Below, piece by piece: positions 1 to 6,788 of a stretch of 11,509 bases of DNA. Made by a program: the position numbers and the translations under genes. The stretch comes from Rhodospirillaceae bacterium (GTDB lineage Bacteria > Pseudomonadota > Alphaproteobacteria > UBA7985), in contig PAFB01000109.1 in the NCBI GenBank assembly GCA_002700865.1, forward strand, positions 1-11,509. Direction: 5' to 3'. The notes beneath the pieces were generated by a model. That model did not search any database, was not told the DNA's origin, and was given only the letters and a program-made list of their open reading frames with translations. The first letter of the stretch is position 1. Each line of letters begins with the position of its first letter.

Positions 1-10
1 CGTCATATTT

Positions 11-37
11 TATATTAGAAAACCCTTATTTTGGGAG
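11..37 (+). promoter_or_regulatory. Possible -10 box and ribosome site of the barrel gene
   Basis: TATATT at 11-16 resembles a -10 box and GGGAG at 33-37 is a good Shine-Dalgarno match 8 nt before ATG 46. The matching -35 box would lie outside the window, so the promoter is only half visible. Confidence 0.3.
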
Positions 38-45
38 CTGCGACC

Positions 46-696
46 ATGAGACTCATGGGGGCAATCGTGCCGTTTGTTGCGCTGTTTTTAAGTGCGCAGG
101 CAACGGCACAGTCAATGACCTTCTCCGTTTCCCCTGCATCGGTTCAGGCTTATGCCAAAGTCTCGCTGAACACGACGTTCCAGCTTGACCTCAAGGAAAA
201 CGAAATGGGGTTGGTTTCATCCGCGGAGGTGGACCCCGGCCTGGGTGTTTCGGCGGCGGCGGGTCTCGAATTACTGCCTGAGGTCGATGGCGAACTGGAA
301 CTGGCGATTTACAGCGGTACGGTTGATTATCGCTCGGTTGCCGGGGTTCCGGTGCTGTACCTGCCCAACGAAGAAATCAGGCTCCTCGCTGCATTCTCGA
401 ACGTCTATTACAAGTTCCGCCCTGCTACCAATGCCCGCTTCAAGCTCGGTGGTGGACTGGGCTTTGGTGAATACCGGCTGACCGACAGTAATGGTATGAA
501 ACACCGTGGAACTGGGTTGGTGTATCAGGTTAAGGGCGTGGCCGAGTATGATTTTGGCGCCAAAACCACCTTTCACGCCGAAGCTGGCTACCTTGGTACA
601 ACCGACATCGACGTTGACCTGATCAGCTCCTCGCAGGTTCGCGATTCTTCACTCAGCGGGATCACGTTTGGCATCGGTGCTAAAGTGAAGTTTTGA
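46..696 (+). CDS. Outer-membrane beta-barrel protein (OmpA/OmpW-like small porin fold)
   Basis: This is a 216-residue exported protein, probably a small outer-membrane beta-barrel of unknown role. The start is ATG 46, placed 8 nt after a GGGAG ribosome site at 33-37. An in-frame TTG at 31 would lie upstream of that site, so it is rejected. Residues 1-21 form a signal peptide: Arg2, a hydrophobic stretch, then A19-T20-A21 as an AxA cleavage site before Q22. The mature part alternates polar and hydrophobic residues in short strands separated by Gly/Asn/Asp-rich turns. It ends in GIGAKVKF, with the C-terminal Phe and alternating pattern recognised by the BAM machinery. Size and pattern fit the PF13505-like OMP_b-brl group, but no specific function can be read. 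It is convergent with gshA, 41 bp away. Medium-high confidence for a barrel, none for substrate. Confidence 0.8.
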   Translation: MRLMGAIVPFVALFLSAQATAQSMTFSVSPASVQAYAKVSLNTTFQLDLKENEMGLVSSAEVDPGLGVSAAAGLELLPEVDGELELAIYSGTVDYRSVAGVPVLYLPNEEIRLLAAFSNVYYKFRPATNARFKLGGGLGFGEYRLTDSNGMKHRGTGLVYQVKGVAEYDFGAKTTFHAEAGYLGTTDIDVDLISSSQVRDSSLSGITFGIGAKVKF

Positions 697-737
697 GCCG
701 GCGCGGCGTCGAACGACCAAATCTTTGTTTCGGTGAC

Positions 738-2117
738 CTAAAAGGCTTCTTCGACAAACACGCGGTGAATATCGCCACTCCAGGCATTCTCGAACTTGTC
801 GATCAGGCGGTCAGCGGGCGAGCGTCCTTCTGACAACCATTCCTGCAGTGGTTCCAAATACTCAGTCTCATCCGCCGAAACACGGCCCGACATGGCGCGG
901 TTTTTTAGGCCGCCGTGCGCCAGTTCAGCCACTTCACGCGCGATATCCAGAACAGAACGACCAGCGACCACACCACCCAAACCCTGCTTGGGCGTATTGA
1001 GCGCAAGCAGGCGACGGTCTTCTGCGGTCCACTGCTTAACCAAGTCCCAAGCCGCATCCAGCGCCGAACTGTCGTACAACAACCCAACCCAGAAGGCCGG
1101 CAGGGCACAAATGTTGCGCCATGGGCCGCCGTCCGCACCACGCATTTCGAGGAAAGACTTCAGCCGCACGTCAGGAAACAGCGTCGTCAGGTGATCGTCC
1201 CAATCTGTCTTCATGGGCATTTCACCGGGGCGCAGCGGCAGCTTTTGATCCATAAAATCGCGGAAAGACAGACCACTGGCATCCAGATAAGCGCCGTCGC
1301 GGTAGAGAAAATACATCGGTACATCAAGGGCATAATCAACATACCGCTCGAAACCCATGCCGTCCTCAAAGGCAAAATCCAGCCCACCCGTTCGATCTGG
1401 GTCGGTGTCCTGCCAGATAGCCGCGCGGTAGGACTGGAAGCCGTTCAAAGCCCCGCGCGAAAAGGGTGAGTTGGCAAACATGGCCGTTACGATCGACTGC
1501 AAAGCCAGCGAAACCCGGAGCTTTTTCACCATGTCTGCCTCGGAGGAAAAGTCGAGGTTGACCTGAATGGTCGCTGAAGCCTTCATCATGTCCAGGCCCA
1601 GCTGACCCTTTTTCTCCATGTAGGCACCCATGATTTTGTAGCGCCCTTTGGGCATCCACGGCATTTCATCACGGGTCCAGAGTGGCTGAGTGCCCAAGCC
1701 AAGCATGCCCACGTTCAGCGGCTGTGCAACTTTGCGCAATTCGTGAAGGTGGGTGTGCACTTCGGAGCACGTTTGGTGCAGGGTTTCAACCGCCGCACCG
1801 GAAAGCTCGAACTGGCCGCCGGGTTCCAGCGAAATGTTAGCGCCATCCTTGGTCAGCGCGATGACATTTTCGCCTTCCAGCAGCGGGGTCCAACCATACT
1901 CCAAAGCCAAACCCTGGAGCAGATCACGGACACCGCCCTGTTCGTCAGCCGGTTCTATGTAGGAAATCGGGCGGTGGTTGAGCAGAGAGAAGCCGAACTT
2001 TTCATGTTCCGTCCCAATACGCCATTGATCCTGCGGCTTGTTCCCTCGCTCAAGAGCGTAAACCAAGTCATCGCGCGATTCTATTGGCGTGGACTTCCCG
2101 GACGGCGGTGCTGACAA
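738..2117 (-). CDS. gshA: Glutamate-cysteine ligase, plant/alphaproteobacterial type
   Basis: It catalyses the ATP-dependent joining of L-glutamate and L-cysteine, the first step of glutathione synthesis, in the cytosol. The protein is 459 residues, normal for the GCS2/plant-type family. Diagnostic blocks are RIGTEHEKF (33-41), SLEPGGQFELSG (96-107), KGRYKIM (157-163) and ASATIQVNLDF (180-190). These hold the acidic metal/ATP ligands and substrate residues of the family. I chose TTG 2117, which gives a SAPPSG... N-terminus of the kind I recall from family members. AGGGG lies 7 nt upstream (minus strand). The reading frame stays open to another TTG at 2177, which would add 20 residues (including three Cys) that do not look like the family. 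It follows rsmE on the same strand with a 74-nt gap and is probably cotranscribed. No terminator is visible before the convergent barrel gene. Confidence 0.93.
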   Translation of the reverse strand: MSAPPSGKSTPIESRDDLVYALERGNKPQDQWRIGTEHEKFGFSLLNHRPISYIEPADEQGGVRDLLQGLALEYGWTPLLEGENVIALTKDGANISLEPGGQFELSGAAVETLHQTCSEVHTHLHELRKVAQPLNVGMLGLGTQPLWTRDEMPWMPKGRYKIMGAYMEKKGQLGLDMMKASATIQVNLDFSSEADMVKKLRVSLALQSIVTAMFANSPFSRGALNGFQSYRAAIWQDTDPDRTGGLDFAFEDGMGFERYVDYALDVPMYFLYRDGAYLDASGLSFRDFMDQKLPLRPGEMPMKTDWDDHLTTLFPDVRLKSFLEMRGADGGPWRNICALPAFWVGLLYDSSALDAAWDLVKQWTAEDRRLLALNTPKQGLGGVVAGRSVLDIAREVAELAHGGLKNRAMSGRVSADETEYLEPLQEWLSEGRSPADRLIDKFENAWSGDIHRVFVEEAF

Positions 2118-2191
2118 CTCAAAACCCCTGTTACACGTGCATCCTGTGCAAATGGGTCGCAGGCGCTTTGCGGTCAAGCAAAACCATCGTC

Positions 2192-2959
2192 TCAGTTAGG
2201 CTGCTCTGGCCCTCTAAAATCGGGACGCTTGTGCCAATCGCCTTTCAACGCCTGATAGATGGTCAAAAGCGCCATTCCTGCTGTCTCTGCCTTGAGAATC
2301 CTCGGCCCCAGACCCAGACCCACCAAATCAGTCTGCCGCTTCAACCAGTCGATTTCAGCGGCGCTAAACCCGCCTTCAGGTCCAATCATCAGGCCTTGCA
2401 GCGAATCGACAGGGGCCAAAGCATCGCGCACTGGTTGAAATTCGCCGGTCTCAAAGGCTGCGCCAATCCGACCGTCAAAGGCGCTCACGGCCTCTCGCAG
2501 CAGCTTACTCGGCAAGAATTGAGGAACGCTGAGACGCTCGCACTGCTCAGCCGCTTCAACTGCGATTGCAACCAGCCGTTCGGGCTTCATCCGTTCGGAC
2601 TGCGTATGCTCCATGATGACCGGTTGAAACGCTGTGACACCCAGCTCCGTCGCTTTGGCAACCAGTAATTCCAGCGGTCCGCGCTTGATGGGTGAAAACA
2701 GCAGCGTCAGGGGGGTTGGCGGGACAAAAGCCGCAACCACGGGTCCCAGCTCGACCTCAACCGCCTTCTTTCCTACCTTCGTCAAGGTCGCGGTAAACTC
2801 GGGTGAGTGACCATTGAAAAGCCCAATGACAGCGCCCTCAGAACGGCGCATGACATTGCGGAGGTAATGCGAGGGACCCTCCGCCAAAACGAGGGCCTGC
2901 CCCTCGGTCAGGTCATCTTCTACGAAGACTCGGACTGTGGGACGTTCAGGCTTAGTCAT
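2192..2959 (-). CDS. rsmE: 16S rRNA (uracil-1498-N3)-methyltransferase RsmE
   Basis: It methylates N3 of U1498 in helix 44 of 16S rRNA using S-adenosylmethionine, acting on the assembled 30S subunit. The protein is 255 residues. An N-terminal PUA-like RNA-binding part contains HYLRNVMR (31-38). A SPOUT domain follows, with FSPIKRGPLELLVAKATELG (88-107), the E137-Q-C-E-R block, IGPEGGFSAAEI (192-203) and LGPRILKAETA (217-227). The last two form the trefoil-knot SAM site. ATG 2959 is preceded by GGGGAAGGG. The frame remains open to 3103, but that extension would run through the divergent ubiA start and carries no family sequence. It is divergent from ubiA with 44 bp between starts and lies upstream of gshA. 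The ubiA / rsmE-gshA arrangement is, from memory, recurrent in alphaproteobacteria. Confidence 0.94.
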   Translation of the reverse strand: MTKPERPTVRVFVEDDLTEGQALVLAEGPSHYLRNVMRRSEGAVIGLFNGHSPEFTATLTKVGKKAVEVELGPVVAAFVPPTPLTLLFSPIKRGPLELLVAKATELGVTAFQPVIMEHTQSERMKPERLVAIAVEAAEQCERLSVPQFLPSKLLREAVSAFDGRIGAAFETGEFQPVRDALAPVDSLQGLMIGPEGGFSAAEIDWLKRQTDLVGLGLGPRILKAETAGMALLTIYQALKGDWHKRPDFRGPEQPN

Positions 2960-3003
2960 GGCCCTTCCCCAAGGTTGGTCAAAGACAAAAGGATAGCGCT
3001 CAA

Positions 3004-3960
3004 ATGGCAAATAATCGGTCTCAGGAAAAGTCCGCCTACACGGATATACAGACTTTGACTTGGTTTGACCGGGTTTTGCCGGATTGGATGCGTCCTTATA
3101 CACGGCTCATGCGTCTGGATCGTCCTATTGGCGCATATTTGCTCTTTATTCCTGGTCTGTGGGCTGCGCTGCTCGCTGCGACTGCCAATCCCGGTGTTGA
3201 CCCGTTGCGTGTCGGATGGGTCGTTGTGTTGCTGTTTGTCGGGTCGATTGTCATGCGAGGCGCCGGATGCGTGATCAACGACATGTGGGATCGCGACCTT
3301 GACCGGCAGGTCGAGCGCACGCAGGGGCGACCACTGGCATCCGGCACCGTTTCCATGCGCCATGCGGCCCTATTCCTCGCCTCACTGCTGGCTCTCGGAT
3401 TGCTAATCCTTTTGCAAATGAAACCGCTGGGGATTGTCTTTGGGCTAATTTCGATCGTTCCTGTGGTCCTGTATCCACTGGCAAAACGAGTTACCGACTA
3501 CCCGCAGGCCGTCTTGGGCCTGACCTTCAATTTCGGCGTACTTATTGGTTGGGCGGCCATTTCCGAGCAGTTTCAGTGGCCAATGGTGCTTCTCTATTTG
3601 GGCTGCATCTTCTGGACTTTTGGCTATGACACCGTCTACGCCCATCAGGATAAATCCGACGACGCTATCGTCGGCGTGCGCTCTACAGCGCTCAAATTCG
3701 GCGACCGCAGCAAACTCGCAATCAGGCTTTCTTACCTTGGCGCGGCTGTTTTCTGGTTTTTTTGCCTAGTTCAGCTCGGATTCTCTGCGAGCTTTTTCGT
3801 ATTGCTCGCGGGCCTTGTCGCTATTCTTGGCCGCATGCTGTTCCAGATTGAAACCACCAATCTGGATGACCCTGCTGACAGCCTGCGCACGTTTAAGGGC
3901 GAACAGGTCACGGGATGGATATTCGCTGCCTTCATGATTATCGCGTGGCTGTTAGCTTAA
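3004..3960 (+). CDS. ubiA: 4-hydroxybenzoate polyprenyltransferase UbiA
   Basis: This inner-membrane enzyme attaches a polyprenyl chain to 4-hydroxybenzoate, an early step of ubiquinone synthesis. The 318-residue protein has the two Asp-rich Mg-diphosphate motifs of the UbiA superfamily. The first is N92-D93-x2-D96-x3-D100 (in NDMWDRDLD). The second is in YDTVYAHQDKSDD (208-220), characteristic of the 4-hydroxybenzoate branch. About eight or nine hydrophobic helices are visible, from around residue 43 to the C-terminus, which ends inside a helix (IIAWLLA). A soluble N-terminal tail of about 30 residues precedes them. ATG 3004 is 10 nt after AAAAGGA. With only 44 bp to the rsmE start, any promoter must overlap rsmE sequence. 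No intrinsic terminator is visible after the stop. The second motif argues against heme O synthase or chlorophyll synthase. Confidence 0.95.
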   Translation: MANNRSQEKSAYTDIQTLTWFDRVLPDWMRPYTRLMRLDRPIGAYLLFIPGLWAALLAATANPGVDPLRVGWVVVLLFVGSIVMRGAGCVINDMWDRDLDRQVERTQGRPLASGTVSMRHAALFLASLLALGLLILLQMKPLGIVFGLISIVPVVLYPLAKRVTDYPQAVLGLTFNFGVLIGWAAISEQFQWPMVLLYLGCIFWTFGYDTVYAHQDKSDDAIVGVRSTALKFGDRSKLAIRLSYLGAAVFWFFCLVQLGFSASFFVLLAGLVAILGRMLFQIETTNLDDPADSLRTFKGEQVTGWIFAAFMIIAWLLA

Positions 3961-4050
3961 GTCCAAGCCACCTAACTGAACCTGCGACTCTTCCACTTTT
4001 TGACGAGCAGGACCGATTTCGCGCGTGAGCGCCCGCAGATGGCAGGTGTT

Positions 4051-4079
4051 TTGCACTATGAAATGGAACTAACTTTAAC
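4051..4079 (+). promoter_or_regulatory. Weak candidate promoter of the Kazal-like lipoprotein gene
   Basis: TTGCAC (4051-4056) and TTTAAC (4074-4079) are spaced by 17 nt, giving 3/6 and 4/6 matches to the sigma-70 boxes. Transcription would begin near 4086, leaving only a very short leader before the lipoprotein start. That fits the absence of a visible ribosome site there. The rest of the 136-bp gap after ubiA shows nothing recognisable. Confidence 0.25.
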
Positions 4080-4096
4080 CATTTCGCCATATTGCG

Positions 4097-4882
4097 TTGA
4101 TTGTGAACACATTGGTACCACCGAGCGCCTTCTGGCGCACACTACGCTTGGTTCTACTTGGGATGATCGCCCTGATCCTTCCCGCTTGCAGCAGCACGAC
4201 CCTAGACGTGGATTGTAGCCGCAGAGTAGAGCCGGTCTGCGGGGTGGTTGAGCCGCTGTTTTGCACGCTCGAAACGGAAGCATGCGGGGCCTTTCGTCAG
4301 ACCTTTCGCAACGCCTGCTGGGCACAGCGAGCCGAAGCAAGCAACCTGACCCGCGGTGGCTGTCGCCCTATGGGCCATGGCGGAATACCGATCCTCATCA
4401 CGCGCCCCGAAGATGCCCCTCAAATCAGCTTTCAAACCCCAATCCCGCCCAGTGGCTTTAACGCTGTCGAGGAGATGAATGCCGAAAGGTGGGAACAGGA
4501 ACTGCTTTCCGACACGGGACTGGGCCTGAACATGCGCGGCGTTCGAGTGCATACGCGACGGGTGCGTCAAGAAAAGCCGGAAGTGGTGCTCACCGTTTCA
4601 GGCCGTATCCTCGACGGCTGTAAACGCCCTGACCTGATGCAATCCTCGCGGATAGAAGACACGTTTTATGTGGAACTGAGCAGCATTGACCTACGCCAGC
4701 TGGACCTACCCTGTGGGCGCACAAAGAGGTTTGCCAAATCCCTGAAACTGGACTCGGGCTTCGATCCGTTAGAGATCGGCGAGCGCTACACCGTCATTGT
4801 TAACGGCAAAGAGGCGCCATTTCTGGTGCGGGATAAACGCCGAAACGACCGCTCGGCAAAAGTGCGCGCTCAAGTCCGTTGA
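4097..4882 (+). CDS. Cysteine-rich lipoprotein with Kazal-like domain
   Basis: This is a predicted 261-residue lipoprotein of unknown function. A basic then hydrophobic N-terminus (R14-L28) ends in the lipobox L28-P29-A30-C31, so Cys31 should be lipidated after signal peptidase II cleavage. Residues 40-89 hold six cysteines (40, 48, 56, 63, 74, 89). CGAFRQTFRNAC (63-74) has the C-x10-C spacing and T-F/Y-x-N-x-C signature of Kazal serine-protease inhibitors. PVCG (46-49) and G88-C89 also fit, but the usual fifth Kazal cysteine after C74 is absent. A second part (about 163-238) starts VSGRILDGC (167-175) and ends ERYTVIVNG (229-237), a beta-rich pattern with C175 and C206. The start is uncertain: TTG 4097 or GTG 4103, neither with a ribosome site. 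The stop overlaps the convergent cyclodeaminase-like gene by 13 bp. An extracytoplasmic protease-inhibitor or envelope role is inference only. Confidence 0.75.
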   Translation: MIVNTLVPPSAFWRTLRLVLLGMIALILPACSSTTLDVDCSRRVEPVCGVVEPLFCTLETEACGAFRQTFRNACWAQRAEASNLTRGGCRPMGHGGIPILITRPEDAPQISFQTPIPPSGFNAVEEMNAERWEQELLSDTGLGLNMRGVRVHTRRVRQEKPEVVLTVSGRILDGCKRPDLMQSSRIEDTFYVELSSIDLRQLDLPCGRTKRFAKSLKLDSGFDPLEIGERYTVIVNGKEAPFLVRDKRRNDRSAKVRAQVR

Positions 4883-5835
4883 TAAGCGAGGCGCGCAGCC
4901 ACCAAATCTTCGATCGCCGAACCGCAGTTCTTGAACAGCGTGATCTGGTCATAGAAACGGCGCCCGTCGCGTTCCCCTTGGGTCAAATCAAAGAGGTCAG
5001 CGGCGACGTCCTCAGCCGTGATCAGCCCCTTGTTCATCGGGATAATCAAATCGCCCGCTTCGGCCAGCGCACCCGTCCGCGTATCTACAAACAGACGCGC
5101 CTTCTGCACCAGCTTGTCATCAGATTCCCGGTTTTCCGGCGAAAACGCACCCACCAGATCGATATGCGTACCGGGCCGCACCCAGTCGCCAAAAATCACG
5201 GGTTGGCTGCTGGAGGTGATACAGGTCACAATGTCTGCACCCTCGACCGCGGCCTGCAAGTCTTCAGTAACGCCGATGCTGGAAAGCTGCTTGGCGTCGT
5301 CCTGCAGCTTGTAGCTAGCCACCAGGTCGTGCGCCCGCTTTGGCGTTCGGTTGAAGATAAGAACGTCCGTGATTGGACGCACGGCGCGGTGCGCGTCGAT
5401 AAAGTGCCGGGCCAGTGCACCGGCACCGACCACCAACAGCCGCGAAGAATCGCCTCGGGACAAGTAACTGGACGCCAGCGCAGACGCCGCCGAGGTGCGC
5501 TTGGCGGTAATCGATTCTGCCTCCAATATCCCGCGCATTTTTCCCGTGCTTGCGTCCATGAAGATATAGATACCCTGCACCAGCGGCAGGCCCTTCGCCG
5601 GATTGCCTTCGTTAACCGTCACCAGCTTGACCCCCAAGTCCCCGTCGATCTGCCAAGACGGCATATTCAGCAGGATTGTTGAGTCTTCGTGGACGTTTTC
5701 AACGAGGAACCGGTTTCGGAGCGGTGCCTGATAAGGGCGCGCAGATGCCCCCATGCGAAAGGCACGACGCAAGGCCTCGATCAGGCTTCTTTGATCAAGG
5801 GCAACTTCAATTTCGGCAGCAGAGACAAAACGCAC
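4870..5835 (-). CDS. Ornithine cyclodeaminase / mu-crystallin family oxidoreductase
   Basis: This 321-residue NAD(P)-dependent enzyme belongs to the OCD/mu-crystallin family, whose members include ornithine cyclodeaminase, alanine dehydrogenase and cyclic-imine (pyrroline/piperideine-2-carboxylate) reductases. Visible family blocks are GDLGVKLVTVNEGNP (65-79, Lys70), the AKRTSAASALASSYLSR segment (111-127, Arg113), a Rossmann loop GAGALARHF (137-145), VGAFSPENRES (228-238) and TLFKNCGSAIEDLVAARLAY (299-318). Where Pseudomonas ornithine cyclodeaminase has VGGD (catalytic Asp228), this protein reads VGAF, with Phe231 by eye alignment. True cyclodeaminase activity is therefore doubtful and a reductase or dehydrogenase more likely. 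The start is GTG 5835, 5 nt after the lapA-like stop, without a strong ribosome site. This suggests translational coupling. The stop overlaps the opposing lipoprotein gene by 13 bp, and no terminator is visible. Confidence 0.85.
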   Translation of the reverse strand: MRFVSAAEIEVALDQRSLIEALRRAFRMGASARPYQAPLRNRFLVENVHEDSTILLNMPSWQIDGDLGVKLVTVNEGNPAKGLPLVQGIYIFMDASTGKMRGILEAESITAKRTSAASALASSYLSRGDSSRLLVVGAGALARHFIDAHRAVRPITDVLIFNRTPKRAHDLVASYKLQDDAKQLSSIGVTEDLQAAVEGADIVTCITSSSQPVIFGDWVRPGTHIDLVGAFSPENRESDDKLVQKARLFVDTRTGALAEAGDLIIPMNKGLITAEDVAADLFDLTQGERDGRRFYDQITLFKNCGSAIEDLVAARLAYQRT

Positions 5836-5840
5836 GGGGA

Positions 5841-6233
5841 TCAGATCGCAGGTAAGGGCTGGAGTTGGGTATCTTCAGCGGGTTGGTCGATGGTTTTCAA
5901 GGTGGCAATTTGCTCCTCAAGCCGTTCGATCTCAGCGTCGCGATCCTCCAAATCAGCGCGCACGCGTTCGAGTTCGTCTTCGGCTTTGGTCAAAGAGCGC
6001 GTGGTGCGACGCAGCGCGGACCGGCGGGAACCAGCCTGCACCCAGACGAACAGCACGCCAAGGATAAAGCTGCCGATGGCCGTTGTAGTAATCCAAACCG
6101 CCATTGGCTGAACCACGCCCTCAGGCGCTAGGATCGCAAGACGGAGCGTTGCTGATTGCGTGTTTGAAACGACAAACCAGATGAGGAGCGCCAGAAAAAA
6201 TATGGCAATAATGGAAGATACAAAACGAATCAT
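5841..6233 (-). CDS. LapA-domain (DUF1049) inner-membrane protein
   Basis: This is a small membrane protein of about 130 residues. Two transmembrane helices (about 5-23 and 43-65) flank a short periplasmic-side loop. A charged heptad-like helix follows (about 78-114, rich in E/D/R/L), probably a cytoplasmic coiled coil, then a Pro/Gln-rich tail. This matches the LapA/DUF1049 family, related to E. coli LapA, which works with LapB in envelope and LPS homeostasis. In alphaproteobacteria a lapA-like gene is often found downstream of ihfB. Start choice: ATG 6245 directly abuts AGGAG (zero spacing). ATG 6233 leaves about 12 nt and gives the usual MIRF... N-terminus, so 6233 is preferred. It is separated from ihfB by an intrinsic terminator, so it needs its own promoter within about 6234-6397, where I see no clear boxes. 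Confidence 0.82.
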   Translation of the reverse strand: MIRFVSSIIAIFFLALLIWFVVSNTQSATLRLAILAPEGVVQPMAVWITTTAIGSFILGVLFVWVQAGSRRSALRRTTRSLTKAEDELERVRADLEDRDAEIERLEEQIATLKTIDQPAEDTQLQPLPAI

Positions 6234-6397
6234 TGGAGCGATCATCTCCTGTTGAGGATAAGCGCAGTTGGTACGCGCGCATCGAGTGGCTCTTCCCGTA
6301 AGCCCGCGAGCCTGTCACCGCCCGCTCACCTTTAACCCCTTAAATGGCAGATAAATAGGGCGGTTGCAAAGCACAGATTACCGTGCCACCCGTGCAC

Positions 6398-6422
6398 AAA
6401 AAAAGGGAGGCCGTGGCCTCCC
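6398..6422 (-). terminator. Intrinsic terminator of ihfB
   Basis: On the minus strand a perfect inverted repeat GGGAGGCC/GGCCTCCC (6405-6412 with 6415-6422, effective 4-nt loop) is followed by seven T (complement of 6398-6404). It lies about 25 nt after the ihfB stop and is a textbook Rho-independent terminator. It should separate the rpsA-ihfB transcript from the lapA-like gene. Confidence 0.93.
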
Positions 6423-6446
6423 TCGTTTCCGTCCGTGGTACGACGG

Positions 6447-6740
6447 TTATTCGCCGTCTTCGCCACCGTTCAAACGCTCGTGGAGCTGCTTGCCGGTCTT
6501 GAAGTACGGAATGGCCTTTTCAGACACCTCGACCGGCTCACCGGACCGAGGGTTCCGACCCGTGCGCGCCTTGCGCACCTTGACGGAAAATGCCCCAAAG
6601 CCGCGCAGTTCGATACGATCGCCTTGGGTCAAGCCCTCTGTAATCTCATCGAAAACCGTGTTCACGATTTTGGTAATGTCCCGCAGATACAAATGCGGGT
6701 TATCAGAAGCGACAAGCTGAATAAGCTCAGATTTGGTCAT
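6447..6740 (-). CDS. ihfB: Integration host factor subunit beta
   Basis: This is the beta subunit of the IHF heterodimer, which bends DNA sharply at specific sites in replication, recombination and sigma-54 transcription. At 97 residues it has normal length for the HU/IHF family. It begins MTKSELIQLV, as many IhfB proteins do. The dimer core RIELRGFGAFSVK is at 42-54. The DNA-binding arm GRNPRSGEPVEVSEKAIPYF (61-80) carries the intercalating Pro64. It ends with a short acidic tail. ATG 6740 has GAGG about 8 nt upstream. It lies 99 nt downstream of rpsA and is closed by a strong terminator. The rpsA-ihfB pairing is widely conserved in proteobacteria and supports IhfB over HU. The IhfA partner is not in this window. 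Confidence 0.95.
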   Translation of the reverse strand: MTKSELIQLVASDNPHLYLRDITKIVNTVFDEITEGLTQGDRIELRGFGAFSVKVRKARTGRNPRSGEPVEVSEKAIPYFKTGKQLHERLNGGEDGE

Positions 6741-6788
6741 GTTTCCGCCTCACTCTATGACGTTTGGTCCGCTTGGTGTCTTGTGGTG

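Noticed and set aside
697..707. GCCG/CGGC hairpin after the barrel gene as a terminator
   Set aside because: Only four pairs with a 3-nt loop and no adjacent T tract; too weak.
2960..3103. 48-residue upstream extension of rsmE
   Set aside because: It crosses the ubiA start, lacks family sequence, and ATG 2959 has a strong ribosome site.
4000..4218. 72-codon open frame between ubiA and the lipoprotein
   Set aside because: TTG start, no ribosome site, no domain, and more than half overlaps the better supported lipoprotein frame.
4879..5682. 267-codon plus-strand open frame opposite the cyclodeaminase-like gene
   Set aside because: The minus-strand frame has clear family motifs. This one has none and is rich in Arg/Gln/His as antisense frames often are.
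6234..6397. Promoter of the lapA-like gene
   Set aside because: A promoter must exist because a terminator lies upstream, but TTGCAA (6364-6369) has no -10 partner at proper spacing. Not called.
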